From positions 1-60,113 of the forward strand of contig NZ_JADWYK010000021.1 in the NCBI RefSeq assembly GCF_015773195.1: a DNA stretch of 60,113 nucleotides, written 5' to 3'. The notes under the pieces are model-generated. The model had not been told where the DNA came from, did no database searches, and was given only the letters and a program-made list of their open reading frames with translations. Of this stretch, positions 7,949-15,222 are shown piece by piece; position 1 is the first letter of the stretch, and the number at the start of each line of letters is the position of its first letter. The translations under genes were made by a program, and so were the position numbers. The stretch comes from Hymenobacter guriensis. Lineage in GTDB: Bacteria; Bacteroidota; Bacteroidia; Cytophagales; Hymenobacteraceae.

Positions 7949-8442
7949 TAAGCTATTGCAATTTCAGTTGATGCAATAACCGAAGAGCCTAATGAACTCG
8001 GGATCAAATGGAAAACCAATGGAGCCAGTGTCTCAAAGCCGCTCTCCTTGTAGTCAAGGCGGAACTCACGGAAAGGAGCTCGGTTATCCAAGGTGTAGTC
8101 ATGGAAAGCAATAGTGTATTCCAATACACCGCTGTCAGCGAAGTTGCCGACCTGCCAGAAACCTGCAACTGAATGTTCAGCAGCAATGCTTTTGACATGA
8201 GTTACTACAATAGCATGGAGCAACTCAGCAGCTCTTGCGCTGAGGTGTTCTTGCGACTCCATGAAGTATTGCAACGGAGAGGTAATCAACAAGTCTGCCT
8301 TTTGAGCAAGCTGTGTTGCAATACCATACTCACTTAAGAAGTTAGCCGCGCCTGCGAACTCACTGCTAACGCGCGTTAGCAAATCATGCACACGCTCGTC
8401 ATTGCCAGTTTCGTTGTGTTTGGCGGCGTGGGAGGTCATCAT
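7948..8442 (-). CDS. Hypothetical protein, partner of the HEPN-like gene
   Basis: A 164-residue soluble protein, predicted helix-rich in the first half (VHDLLTRVSSEFAGAANFL) and strand-rich later (VLEYTIAFHDYT, FREFRLDYK). I recognise no family. It is the first gene of a two-gene operon (TAATG overlap) with a well-formed promoter upstream. An 18-bp perfect palindrome, TGCTAACGCGCGTTAGCA, lies inside its coding region at 8364-8381. As partner of a HEPN-like protein it might be an antitoxin or sensor, which is speculation. Confidence 0.5.
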   Translation of the reverse strand: MMTSHAAKHNETGNDERVHDLLTRVSSEFAGAANFLSEYGIATQLAQKADLLITSPLQYFMESQEHLSARAAELLHAIVVTHVKSIAAEHSVAGFWQVGNFADSGVLEYTIAFHDYTLDNRAPFREFRLDYKESGFETLAPLVFHLIPSSLGSSVIASTEIAIA

Positions 8443-8492
8443 AGTTACAGTCTAGGAGGTTCTAATTGGGTGGGACTCCTACTACAGGCCCA

Positions 8493-8522
8493 CAAAAGTA
8501 GGCCATTATACGGCCATTTCAA
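8493..8522 (-). promoter_or_regulatory. Promoter of the cargo operon
   Basis: On the minus strand TTG (8522-8520) and TACTTTTG (8500-8493) are separated by 19 bases, the optimal layout for the Bacteroidota housekeeping promoter. It is 50 bases upstream of the ATG at 8442, so the cargo genes can be expressed in the lysogen independently of late transcription. Confidence 0.7.
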
Positions 8523-8540
8523 GGGACGAACACCGCATAG

Positions 8541-8566
8541 CAAGAAATAATTTAAAATATTTCTTG
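8541..8566. repeat. 26-bp near-perfect palindrome
   Basis: CAAGAAATA (8541-8549) and TATTTCTTG (8558-8566) flank an AT core; 24 of 26 positions obey the dyad. It lies about 20 bp upstream of the cargo promoter and between that promoter and the end of the late operon. No T-tract follows, so an operator or other protein site is as likely as a terminator. Confidence 0.6.
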
Positions 8567-8595
8567 TGCGACAACATATTTCGGTGTATGCCCAA

Positions 8596-8625
8596 TACTA
8601 TATAAACGCGCGCGTTTATATAGTA
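8596..8625. repeat. 30-bp perfect palindrome after the late operon
   Basis: Positions 8596-8625 form a perfect 15+15 bp palindrome centred on GCGC (left arm TACTATATAAACGCG). It starts 13 bases after the stop codon of the tail chaperone extension. It may fold as a hairpin ending late transcription, or be a recombination or protein-binding site. It has no U-rich tail. Confidence 0.65.
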
Positions 8626-8637
8626 CATGCGCGAGTA

Positions 8638-9000
8638 TCATATGGCTTGCTTACTCCCTTTCGCCCGCTCGAAGTAGTCCAGGTGGTGCACAAAATCATA
8701 CAAACTCAACGCCTTCGGGTTCTGCACATGGTAGTGAGTTTTCAATTCCAGGCAGGCATCTTCAAAACCCCGCGCCAGCAGCCGTTCGGCGTTATGCTCT
8801 GCATCGGGCCGGTAGATGGCTGGCAGCATCATCTGCAGCAGCACGTCGTTGATTTCGGCCAGCGGCCCGGCGTACGTACCCTCCTGCTCTTCCAGTAAAT
8901 CCAGACACTCCAGCACCAGGCGCTGCCGCAGCTGCTCATCTATGGCCGACTGAACAGATGGGAAGCGGGCGGGAAACTCCCGGCTCAGTTCACGCTGAAG
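8638..9000 (-). CDS. Tail assembly chaperone frameshift extension (gpT-like part)
   Basis: This frame has no convincing start of its own (the first candidate is GTG at 8916), but it is open from the poly-A run at 9009-9001. After a -1 shift it adds 120 residues, from LQREL to the TGA at 8638, to the 136 residues encoded before the shift, giving a fusion of about 256 residues. Dual products from overlapping genes before the tape measure gene are a conserved trait of long-tailed phages (lambda G/GT). The extension is helical and acidic (LECLDLLEEQEG), as expected for a part that binds the tape measure protein. A 30-bp palindrome follows. Confidence 0.7.
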   Translation of the reverse strand, partial: LQRELSREFPARFPSVQSAIDEQLRQRLVLECLDLLEEQEGTYAGPLAEINDVLLQMMLPAIYRPDAEHNAERLLARGFEDACLELKTHYHVQNPKALSLYDFVHHLDYFERAKGSKQAI

Positions 9001-9407
9001 TTTTTTTTTACAGCGTCGAGCGTCTCTTCCAACTGCTGCTGCGTGAGCCCGGTAGCCAGCACGTCGGCGCCCGTAATAACCGGCTTGCCTTCCAATGTGC
9101 TATCGGCGGGCTGGGCAATACTGATCACGACGGTGGCCAGGGCCTCGGCCTTGGTGCTTTCCCCGCTTTCCAGGTTGTTGAGGCACAGCATCAGGTTGTT
9201 CCACTCCTCGGTGGCGGCATCGTACTTTTTCGCACCCTGAAACATGCCGATGCGCCGCAGGTGGCTGTTGGCGTCGCGCATGTCAGAACCCAGCCCGGCC
9301 TCGCGGCTGCAGGCCTGGGAGAAGCGCAGGTAATTGCCGGCCGACACGTCGCGGATGGTGTCGGTAACAGTGAGCACGTAGCCCGTGGGCGTTTCGAGTT
9401 GCAGCAT
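8985..9407 (-). CDS. Tail assembly chaperone (gpG-like)
   Basis: A 140-residue protein starting MLQLETPTGYVLTV. By position (after the capsid and connector genes, at the end of the structural operon) and by the slippery sequence near its 3' end it corresponds to the lambda gpG class, which coats the tape measure protein during tail assembly. The zero frame ends KKNFSVN-stop just after the A9C run; the -1 frame continues for 120 codons. The sequence itself resembles no family I can name, so the call rests on the frameshift architecture. Unusually, the next gene leftward is not the tape measure gene. Confidence 0.65.
   Translation of the reverse strand: MLQLETPTGYVLTVTDTIRDVSAGNYLRFSQACSREAGLGSDMRDANSHLRRIGMFQGAKKYDAATEEWNNLMLCLNNLESGESTKAEALATVVISIAQPADSTLEGKPVITGADVLATGLTQQQLEETLDAVKKNFSVN
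9000..9009 (-). other. Programmed -1 ribosomal frameshift site
   Basis: The minus strand has nine A followed by C. In the zero frame it reads GTA AAA AAA AAC, so the canonical heptamer A AAA AAC sits in the correct X XXY YYZ phase at 9006-9000. Slipping back one base continues as CTT CAG CGT into the open downstream frame. Confidence 0.75.
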
Positions 9408-9707
9408 TTAGCGGGAAGTAAAGTGTTCACAGAGAAAAGCCACGAGCAGAGGCACACACACGGCCCAGCCGCCGGCCGGGGTACACAGGGCCGCCAGCGC
9501 GGCAACGGGCAGGCCGGGTACCCAAAAGCAGGTACAGAAGGCGCAGTCCCCGCTGGCTTTGGCCGGCAGCCATACAGGCCGGTACACGAGCCACCACTCC
9601 CAGGCAGCGCCTACGGTACTGTGTAGCAGGTTGCCGGGCCGCGCGGCGCGCACCAGCGAAGCCAGGAGCAAGGAAGCCAGCAGGGAAACAGCGAGGGCGT
9701 GTATCAT
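9408..9707 (-). CDS. Small phage membrane protein
   Basis: A 99-residue hydrophobic protein. It has an N-terminal helix (ALAVSLLASLLLASLV), a middle WEWWLVYRPVW segment, and a second hydrophobic region from about residue 62 (FWVPGLPVAALAAL) to LLVAFLCEHF. Cys residues cluster at CAFCTC. It abuts the chaperone gene (stop and ATG adjacent) and overlaps the upstream gene by ATGA. The family is unknown. Its place among tail genes may be that of a small virion or lysis-related protein, but no evidence decides. Confidence 0.5.
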   Translation of the reverse strand: MIHALAVSLLASLLLASLVRAARPGNLLHSTVGAAWEWWLVYRPVWLPAKASGDCAFCTCFWVPGLPVAALAALCTPAGGWAVCVPLLVAFLCEHFTSR

Positions 9708-10336
9708 GGGCGTAAGTCAGGCGGGCAGGCCGTGGGGCCCACTTGCACGGTGAACGGGCCGGTGCAGTCGATCAGCCCGGGCGTGTGGGCAATGAAAACA
9801 ATGCGAGCCGCGGCATAGGGGTACATCAGCAGCTGGTGCTGGGCTACTTCCCACCCGTAGCGCCGGAATACCTCCTCGGGCCGGCGCTCTACGGTCAATA
9901 CCTCCGCATCCGGCAGGGTGTCGGTGAGTACCCGCATGGCGTCGGCCATCAGCTCGTCGGAGTAGTCATAGCCCCGGTTGTCAATCCTGGGCAGGTTCGC
10001 CCACAACACCATGGCCAGCGGGTGCGACCATTTGCCGGCGATGCCTTCGGCCCCTTCGTCCCAGTCGAAGGAATCGGGGCCGTTGCGCTCAAAGAAGCTC
10101 AGCGTGGCCTGCTTCTCGTCGGGGCGCAGATCTGCATGCTTTCCGCTACCATCCTGCAGGTAGAGCTGCGGGAAGCGCTCCGCCTTCTTATTTACCACGC
10201 GCTGCCCGGTCTGCACCAGGCCGTAGGCGTTCGAGAGCCAGGGCAGACCGGCGGCGAAGGCATCGAGCAGCGTATGCACCGGCCGCTGCGCGAGGCGCGG
10301 GCTGGCAATGGGCAGAGGGGCGGGTTGGCAGGTCAT
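9704..10336 (-). CDS. Phage neck/tail-region protein, unknown
   Basis: A 210-residue soluble protein of unrecognised family. It has an SFERN-GPDSFDWDEG stretch, then HPLAMVLWANLP and an ADAMRVLTDTLPDAEVLTVE helix-strand unit reminiscent of head-tail connector or tail terminator proteins. Position between head-tail joining genes and the chaperone supports a connector or tail-terminator role, by inference only. Its end overlaps the following membrane protein by four bases. Confidence 0.5.
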   Translation of the reverse strand: MTCQPAPLPIASPRLAQRPVHTLLDAFAAGLPWLSNAYGLVQTGQRVVNKKAERFPQLYLQDGSGKHADLRPDEKQATLSFFERNGPDSFDWDEGAEGIAGKWSHPLAMVLWANLPRIDNRGYDYSDELMADAMRVLTDTLPDAEVLTVERRPEEVFRRYGWEVAQHQLLMYPYAAARIVFIAHTPGLIDCTGPFTVQVGPTACPPDLRP

Positions 10337-10340
10337 AGCG

Positions 10341-10661
10341 TTAGTTGATGCCTATGTGTTGAAATCGGGCCTTGCGGCGGTTGTCGCGCCATGCTTTCGC
10401 TACCTGCGTGAAGGGTGCCAGCAGCTTCATTTCCTTGCCGCACCAGTACACCAAGCACTTAGGCCCCTCCGGCGTGACGTCTTCGGGGAGCGTATTGGGG
10501 TCCGGCCAAGCCTGCACCTGCGAAACATCCGCCCACTCCAGTAGGGTATTGGCGCAATGCAGATTGTTTATTCCGTCTTTTTCGAGGATCCAGAACTCTA
10601 CTACCCGAAAAGAGCCGTCGCCGTAGTCCTTGAAATAATCTGCCTGCTGCTCTCCTGCCAT
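10341..10661 (-). CDS. Hypothetical phage protein in the connector region
   Basis: A 106-residue soluble protein with an acidic N-terminal half (DYFKDYGDGSFRVVEFWI) and a basic C-terminus (AKAWRDNRRKARFQ). The start overlaps the upstream stop as TGATG, so it is coupled to the 10661-11104 gene. No family recognised. Context suggests a head-tail joining or neck component. Confidence 0.5.
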   Translation of the reverse strand: MAGEQQADYFKDYGDGSFRVVEFWILEKDGINNLHCANTLLEWADVSQVQAWPDPNTLPEDVTPEGPKCLVYWCGKEMKLLAPFTQVAKAWRDNRRKARFQHIGIN

Positions 10662-11104
10662 CAGTCCAAATACCGCCCGATAAAGGCGTCTAGTTCAGGC
10701 TGTAAGATACTGCGCACGAAATCATCCAAATCAGCCTCATTGATGCCCAACAACTCGCCGTACTTCTGTAAAAAGGCGTACTTTTCGTCGGTGGCAACAA
10801 TCAAATATTGAAGCTCTGCCGTGTCCTGGAGCTCCAATGAATCCAGAAACTCACCCGTCAGCTTCAGGTCGACGTAGGCGGTGTTTTTGAACTTGCCGTA
10901 TTTGGCCTTGAATTTGGCGTAGGCTGGGCTGTAGCCCCCCGGTTGGATAACTTGCCCGTCCGGCAGTTTGCCTGCCTCCAGGTAGCCCCGATTGATGTCG
11001 AGCAGCAGCGCGCCCCCGTCGCGCACCAGGCGGCCCAGCTCCTCCCGAACGGCGGCTGGCAATCGCTCTATGCGCGTGGCGAGGGCTTCCAGCTGATCAA
11101 GCAT
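10661..11104 (-). CDS. Putative head-tail joining / virion morphogenesis protein
   Basis: A 147-residue protein starting MLDQLEALATRIERLP. It has an N-terminal helix, then a central YAKFKAKYGKF / VDLKLTGEFLDSL block similar in feel to gp10-like or virion morphogenesis proteins, where an LTGxxxxSL motif is common, then a YAFLQKYGE segment. The ATG at 11104 is chosen because the open frame before it overlaps the preceding gene. The functional call is tentative and rests on weak motif likeness plus position. Confidence 0.45.
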   Translation of the reverse strand: MLDQLEALATRIERLPAAVREELGRLVRDGGALLLDINRGYLEAGKLPDGQVIQPGGYSPAYAKFKAKYGKFKNTAYVDLKLTGEFLDSLELQDTAELQYLIVATDEKYAFLQKYGELLGINEADLDDFVRSILQPELDAFIGRYLD

Positions 11105-11106
11105 GA

Positions 11107-12288
11107 CTACCCGTTTAAAGAGGCAACACTCACCCGGTCGCGCTTGGCTTCCTGGCATTTGCTGTCCAGCCCGCTCAACCCCAGATCGACATTCTTCACC
11201 ATGGACGGATAGTAAACATCTGGCGTGCTGAGGTCTTTGCCTCCCCACAGGCGCGCCTCGTACTGCGTGAGCAGCGCGTAGGCATCAGCCTGGATATCGG
11301 CCCGCTGCGAGTGCTGGGTGATGGTCGTTGAGCCCAGCACCACGGACAGCATGCGGATGCCCAGGGCCAGCTGCACACAGGGCGCCAGCCGCTCCTGGTT
11401 TTCTTCTGATGTGAGGGCGGTCAGAAGGTCGCAGTAGCTGAGCAGCTCCAGGTTCAGGCCGAAGCTCTGGCTTTCGAGCCGCACGGCCGACGTATCGAAC
11501 AGCAGCCGGTCAGCATCGAGGCTTTCCGCCGGCACCGAAATAGCGCGGGGCCAGGCGTAGTCTTTCCAGCTTTCGTAGGGGTCGCCCGGGCAGCCGCAGG
11601 GGCCGGCGGTGAAGTCCTTGTACAGTGCCCGCACATCCAGCAGATCGTCTTCGTAGTAGCCGATGTAGAGCGTAACGTCCGGCTCTGCGGCAGCGGACAC
11701 ATCATACGGGCCCGTGGGCGCGCCCTCGCCCTGGGCGGTAAGTTCTACCCACTTCACAAAGTTGGCCCGGTCTCCGGAGTCGGATTGCACCTGAAACAGC
11801 AGCATCGCGTCCGGTTGATCGGAGCGGTAGACATAGATGGGCAGGGGTTGGGTCAGCAGCGCGTCCAGCTGCAGGCCGATGCGCGGCACCTGGGTGGCCA
11901 CACCCACCCGGTTGCGCAGATTTAGCTGGAAGCCGACGAAGCGGCCCAGCGGGTTTACAGCGTTGGCGCGGTTGGCCAGCCCAGAAAACAGAGGTGTAGT
12001 CGGCAGCAGGGTTTTGGCCGACAGCTTGCGCTCGTTGGCAAATTCTGCTACAAACGTCTTGAGGGTGTCGTCGGTAATGCGTTGCAGAAAAGCCGGCAGG
12101 GTTTCCTTCTCCGGCTTGAGCTCCTGCAGCAGCGGCAGTGTCACCAGCTCGTTTAGGTCATTCAGATACAGCCCCGAACGACTCTCCGTCAGGGCGGGCG
12201 TCAATGCCTCCACACAAGAATCGCCGGCCGACTCGCGCCAGCCGACGATTCCTTGTAGTGCAAGCGCAAGAGCGTTCAGGCGCAGCAT
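11107..12288 (-). CDS. Phage structural protein, unknown
   Basis: A 393-residue protein starting MLRLNALALALQGIVGW. The frame is open further upstream to 12417, but that part overlaps the major capsid gene, so the ATG at 12288, 10 bases after the capsid stop, is preferred. A CGCPGDPY motif and a C near the end (LDSKCQE) are the only unusual residues. It lies directly after the capsid gene in the late operon, so a connector, minor capsid or tail-base role is likely. The family is not recognised. Confidence 0.5.
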   Translation of the reverse strand: MLRLNALALALQGIVGWRESAGDSCVEALTPALTESRSGLYLNDLNELVTLPLLQELKPEKETLPAFLQRITDDTLKTFVAEFANERKLSAKTLLPTTPLFSGLANRANAVNPLGRFVGFQLNLRNRVGVATQVPRIGLQLDALLTQPLPIYVYRSDQPDAMLLFQVQSDSGDRANFVKWVELTAQGEGAPTGPYDVSAAAEPDVTLYIGYYEDDLLDVRALYKDFTAGPCGCPGDPYESWKDYAWPRAISVPAESLDADRLLFDTSAVRLESQSFGLNLELLSYCDLLTALTSEENQERLAPCVQLALGIRMLSVVLGSTTITQHSQRADIQADAYALLTQYEARLWGGKDLSTPDVYYPSMVKNVDLGLSGLDSKCQEAKRDRVSVASLNG

Positions 12289-12298
12289 AGGGGTGTGA

Positions 12299-13318
12299 TT
12301 ATACTTGGTCCAGTACCTCGTACTTGTACACGCCGGTGTCACCATTGGACGAGTAGGCCTCGGTGAAGGCAAACTCGGCCGACAGCACGAACGATTCCAC
12401 GTAGTCAGCCTCGCCACCGGCTACGGTAGCCGAAGAGTCAGCGCAGCCGCGCTTCACTTTCAGCTCCCAGGTAATGCCCATTACGGGGTCGGTGAAGGTC
12501 GTCCACACGTCGGTGCCGATGTCCTTGCCGTCGCGGTGCAGCTGGTTGGTCCAGGGGAACACGCCGATGGTGCCAGGGGTGAACAGGTAGGCCGTGGAAT
12601 CCACGCCGGTACCATCATTCACGAAGCGGGAGAAGTACGGGCGGAAGTCATCCACCTGGAAGCCCAGGTTTTCACCGTTGGCAGCACCCTGACGCAGAAC
12701 GTAGCTCCAGGCGTCTGCCAGGTTGGGCGAGGCGACGATATCGGCCAGGCCGGAGAAGTCGTTGCCCATCATCTCCGTGGTCAGGCGGCCAAAGAGGCGG
12801 TTGTAGTCCGCGAAGGGCACGCGCTTGGCGCCGGCCACCGTGGTAGAATACCGGGTGCCGTTGTTGATGGTCGCCTTGATGGTCTCCAGGTGAGCAGCCG
12901 ACAAGGTTTCCAGGCGGGTGTAGCCCGAGCGCAGGCGCTCAGCCAACTGGAAGTTAAACTGCTTCTGGTAGTCCATCTGGTTCGTAGCCGAGGCCAGGTA
13001 TGACACGGCAAATTCCTCCACAATCGTGTTGAACGACAGGGATTTCATGGCAGTCGTACCGGTGCCCTGGCCGGCGCATTTGCGGGTAGTGCCCGAGCCG
13101 GCGGCGCCCTTCACCAGAACCGGAATCTTGGTGGGCTGGCCGGTGTACTTGCGCAGGTCGGTGATGTCCAGGCCCGGAATGAGCAGCGGCGCGTTGTCAA
13201 CGTGGGCCTTGAAGGCGCCAAAGTTGGGCATGCGCAGCTCGTTGCGAGTTACACCAGCGGTTTGAGCGTTTTCGATAGCCGCACGGGCTTCGAGCAAAGT
13301 GGTGGCGTCAAAGGCCAT
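12299..13318 (-). CDS. Major capsid protein
   Basis: A 339-residue protein. It follows the scaffold-like gene, as in most tailed phages. It has a helical N-terminus (TTLLEARAAIENAQTAG), a central region with ATNQMDYQKQFNFQLAERL, and a repeated glycine-rich beta pattern such as TPGTIGVFPWTNQLH and FTDPVMGITWELKVKRG, consistent with an HK97-type capsid protein that lacks its own scaffold domain. The codon choice is strongly GC-ending, as for highly expressed genes. No cleavage site is evident. The call combines position, size and composition. Confidence 0.65.
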   Translation of the reverse strand: MAFDATTLLEARAAIENAQTAGVTRNELRMPNFGAFKAHVDNAPLLIPGLDITDLRKYTGQPTKIPVLVKGAAGSGTTRKCAGQGTGTTAMKSLSFNTIVEEFAVSYLASATNQMDYQKQFNFQLAERLRSGYTRLETLSAAHLETIKATINNGTRYSTTVAGAKRVPFADYNRLFGRLTTEMMGNDFSGLADIVASPNLADAWSYVLRQGAANGENLGFQVDDFRPYFSRFVNDGTGVDSTAYLFTPGTIGVFPWTNQLHRDGKDIGTDVWTTFTDPVMGITWELKVKRGCADSSATVAGGEADYVESFVLSAEFAFTEAYSSNGDTGVYKYEVLDQV

Positions 13319-13327
13319 AGTGGTAGG

Positions 13328-14245
13328 TTACTTGAGGTCGGGACGTGCCTTCTTGAATGCCGCGTACACCTTGCCTCCTTTGTCGGAGCCAGACGGAATG
13401 CCCTGTTTGTTCAGGTCTTCCGCAAACTCCTTGAGGCTGGTGTACTTGGTGAAATCGAAGGTGGCCGCGTCGTCTTCCTTGTTGAAATCATTGCCGGAGC
13501 CTTGGAACCCGCTTCCGGTCGTAACGGACTGTTTTTTCAAACTCACCACCGTAGGGGCGAACTCTGCCACGAGGACAGCTGCGGTCATGGGCGCGGCGGT
13601 TTTGGAGTCGCGCTTCACTTCCTTGGTTACTTTGTCGGTAAACTGCTCCTTGCCCTCTACCACGTCGATGTCGTATTTCTGCGACAGCCGGTACTTCACG
13701 AACTCGCGCTGCGAGTCCAGTAGTTCGGGCGTGGTGTTGATGGGCAAGGTGTTGATAGCGGCATCCAGGCGGGCGTTGATCTGCGTCTGCTTGGCTTCTG
13801 TGGCGTACCTCACCTGCACCTGTTGCAGCTCGGTGTCCTTCTGCGTCAGCAGTTGGTCTTTGGCGGCAATATCAGCGCGCAGGCGGGTAAGCTCGGCGTT
13901 TTCGTCGCCGCCGCTTTTGCCGAATTTCTCTTTGAAAGCGCGCTCTGTGTAGTCATCCGTGCGCTCCCCTTCGTTTTTAGGGATGCCGGTGGCCTTGAGT
14001 ACGCGCGAATCAATGGCGCCGTAGGTGTTGCCGGTAGCGGTGCGCGTGGCTTCAGCGGCGGCAATCTGCCGTTCGTTGGTTAGCCTGGCGGTAAGCTGTT
14101 CAGCAGAAAATGTTTCTACGAGGCCGAGCTTTTCGGCGAAGGGATTCACTCCATCGGCCGGTGTTTCGGTCGAACGGAACTGTTCTAAAACTTCCGGCAG
14201 GCCGAGCTTTTCGGCCAGATCAGAAACGATTTTTTCGTTGAGCAT
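13328..14245 (-). CDS. Phage scaffolding protein
   Basis: A 305-residue acidic, largely helical protein. Residues ~115-160 (ENAELTRLRADIAAKDQLL, TELQQVQVRYATEAK) form a coiled coil typical of capsid scaffolds, and the C-terminal ~50 residues are charged and Lys-rich (KVYAAFKKARP), the part that usually contacts the capsid protein. It lies nine bases upstream of the capsid gene. Two near-copies of a segment AEKLGL (residues ~11 and ~37) give a small internal repeat. Confidence 0.65.
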   Translation of the reverse strand: MLNEKIVSDLAEKLGLPEVLEQFRSTETPADGVNPFAEKLGLVETFSAEQLTARLTNERQIAAAEATRTATGNTYGAIDSRVLKATGIPKNEGERTDDYTERAFKEKFGKSGGDENAELTRLRADIAAKDQLLTQKDTELQQVQVRYATEAKQTQINARLDAAINTLPINTTPELLDSQREFVKYRLSQKYDIDVVEGKEQFTDKVTKEVKRDSKTAAPMTAAVLVAEFAPTVVSLKKQSVTTGSGFQGSGNDFNKEDDAATFDFTKYTSLKEFAEDLNKQGIPSGSDKGGKVYAAFKKARPDLK

Positions 14246-14247
14246 GA

Positions 14248-14538
14248 TTAGGGCATTGTTGCCAGTGAGGTGCCAATTACTTCCGTCTGTTCATCAGGGC
14301 GGACAAAAGGATTGCGGGGGCTCAGCCAGATAGGCGGCGTGGACTGCCCGTAGACTCCCATATAGAGCTTGCCGCCGTTGGCGTTCAGCACAGCCATTTC
14401 CTCAGGTGTGAACGCCCAGCAGCTTACGACCTGCTGATTATCAACAAAGCAGGGCAACGACACGCACTCATCGTCACTCATGCTGTCCGGCTTTTTGAGC
14501 AGCCAGTTTTGCTCGGGGAATTCTACGGGCGTGGCCAT
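14248..14538 (-). CDS. Hypothetical phage protein
   Basis: A 96-residue acidic soluble protein with two motifs suggesting a small beta domain (VVSCWAFTPEEMAVLNANGG, LYMGVYGQSTPPIWLS). It resembles small phage proteins with an F-T-P-E-E / L-NGG-LY pattern found between portal and capsid genes of Bacteroidota phages, but I cannot name a function. It is tightly packed between two late genes (gaps of 2 bases). Confidence 0.55.
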   Translation of the reverse strand: MATPVEFPEQNWLLKKPDSMSDDECVSLPCFVDNQQVVSCWAFTPEEMAVLNANGGKLYMGVYGQSTPPIWLSPRNPFVRPDEQTEVIGTSLATMP

Positions 14539-14540
14539 AG

Positions 14541-14765
14541 CTATGCGGGCTTATTCTTGTTTGACTTGGCCGGCGCTTCAGCAACCGGAGCTTCAGCGGG
14601 CGCTTCAGCTACTGCCGGGGTCTTTGCCGTGGGCGTCGTACCGCCATCGGCTTCTACTTTTTTCCACACGGAGCCGGGGTAGCTCAGCAGCGTAGCAGCG
14701 TGCTTGGGGTCGAACTGGTGCGACTTTTTCGTGTCGCTGGCCTGGAGCGTGACTTTGTTTGTCAT
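14541..14765 (-). CDS. Hypothetical phage protein with Ala/Pro/Glu-rich tail
   Basis: A 74-residue protein. The first ~45 residues are ordered (VTLQASDTKKSHQFDPKHAATLLSY in two pieces). The rest is a low-complexity tail of APAEAPVAEAPA type ending in Lys/Asn. Such tails occur in small virion decoration or head-stabilising proteins, but no family is recognised. It lies in the gap between portal and scaffold. Confidence 0.5.
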   Translation of the reverse strand: MTNKVTLQASDTKKSHQFDPKHAATLLSYPGSVWKKVEADGGTTPTAKTPAVAEAPAEAPVAEAPAKSNKNKPA

Positions 14766-14766
14766 C

Positions 14767-15198
14767 TTACTTAGCGGCCTTGCCTTTGTGGAGTACCTCC
14801 GCCTGGAAACCGGCCTGCTTGCTGATGCTGGTGCGGTACTGGTGGGAGTCGAAGGCTTTCACCACCGGCTCAGCCAGCACCTCCCCGCCCAAGCGGACAA
14901 TGCGAACGTGCGTCAGGTGCTCTTCGTCTTTGGCTGGCTTGTAAGCTGGGTAGGGCTTGGCGGATGCGGCGGGCTTGGTGGCCTCGGCTAGTTGACCGCG
15001 GAGTTTGGCCAGCTCGTCTTCCAGCTCCTGCTCCCGGGCCGTCAGATGGGGGCGCTTATCGCCTTGCTCCTGCAGGGCGTCGATGTTGGATTGCTCCTGC
15101 TCCCGGGCGTCGATGGAAGCTTCCAGGGGCGCGATATCAGGCGGCGACTGGGGCGGCTGCTGCGACTGGGGCGAGGAAGGTGAAGGTTGCTTGCTCAT
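14767..15198 (-). CDS. Hypothetical phage protein with coiled coil
   Basis: A 143-residue protein. The first ~25 residues are Ser/Pro/Gln-rich and disordered. Residues ~25-72 form a charged coiled coil (AREQELEDELAKLRGQL). The C-terminal half (EHLTHVRIVRLGGEVLAEPVV ...) looks like a small beta domain. Its position after the portal gene suits a small head protein. No family recognised. Confidence 0.5.
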   Translation of the reverse strand: MSKQPSPSSPQSQQPPQSPPDIAPLEASIDAREQEQSNIDALQEQGDKRPHLTAREQELEDELAKLRGQLAEATKPAASAKPYPAYKPAKDEEHLTHVRIVRLGGEVLAEPVVKAFDSHQYRTSISKQAGFQAEVLHKGKAAK

Positions 15199-15222
15199 TG
15201 CTTTTTTCAGTTAGGTAAGAGG

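Noticed and set aside
8638..8916. A separate 92-residue gene starting at GTG 8916
   Set aside because: The frame is open back to the A9C slippery run and has no clear start signal; a frameshift extension explains it better.
8958..9626. A 222-codon open frame on the + strand
   Set aside because: It is antisense to the tail chaperone and neighbouring late genes, has repetitive Gly/His/Arg composition typical of GC-rich shadow frames, and no promoter.
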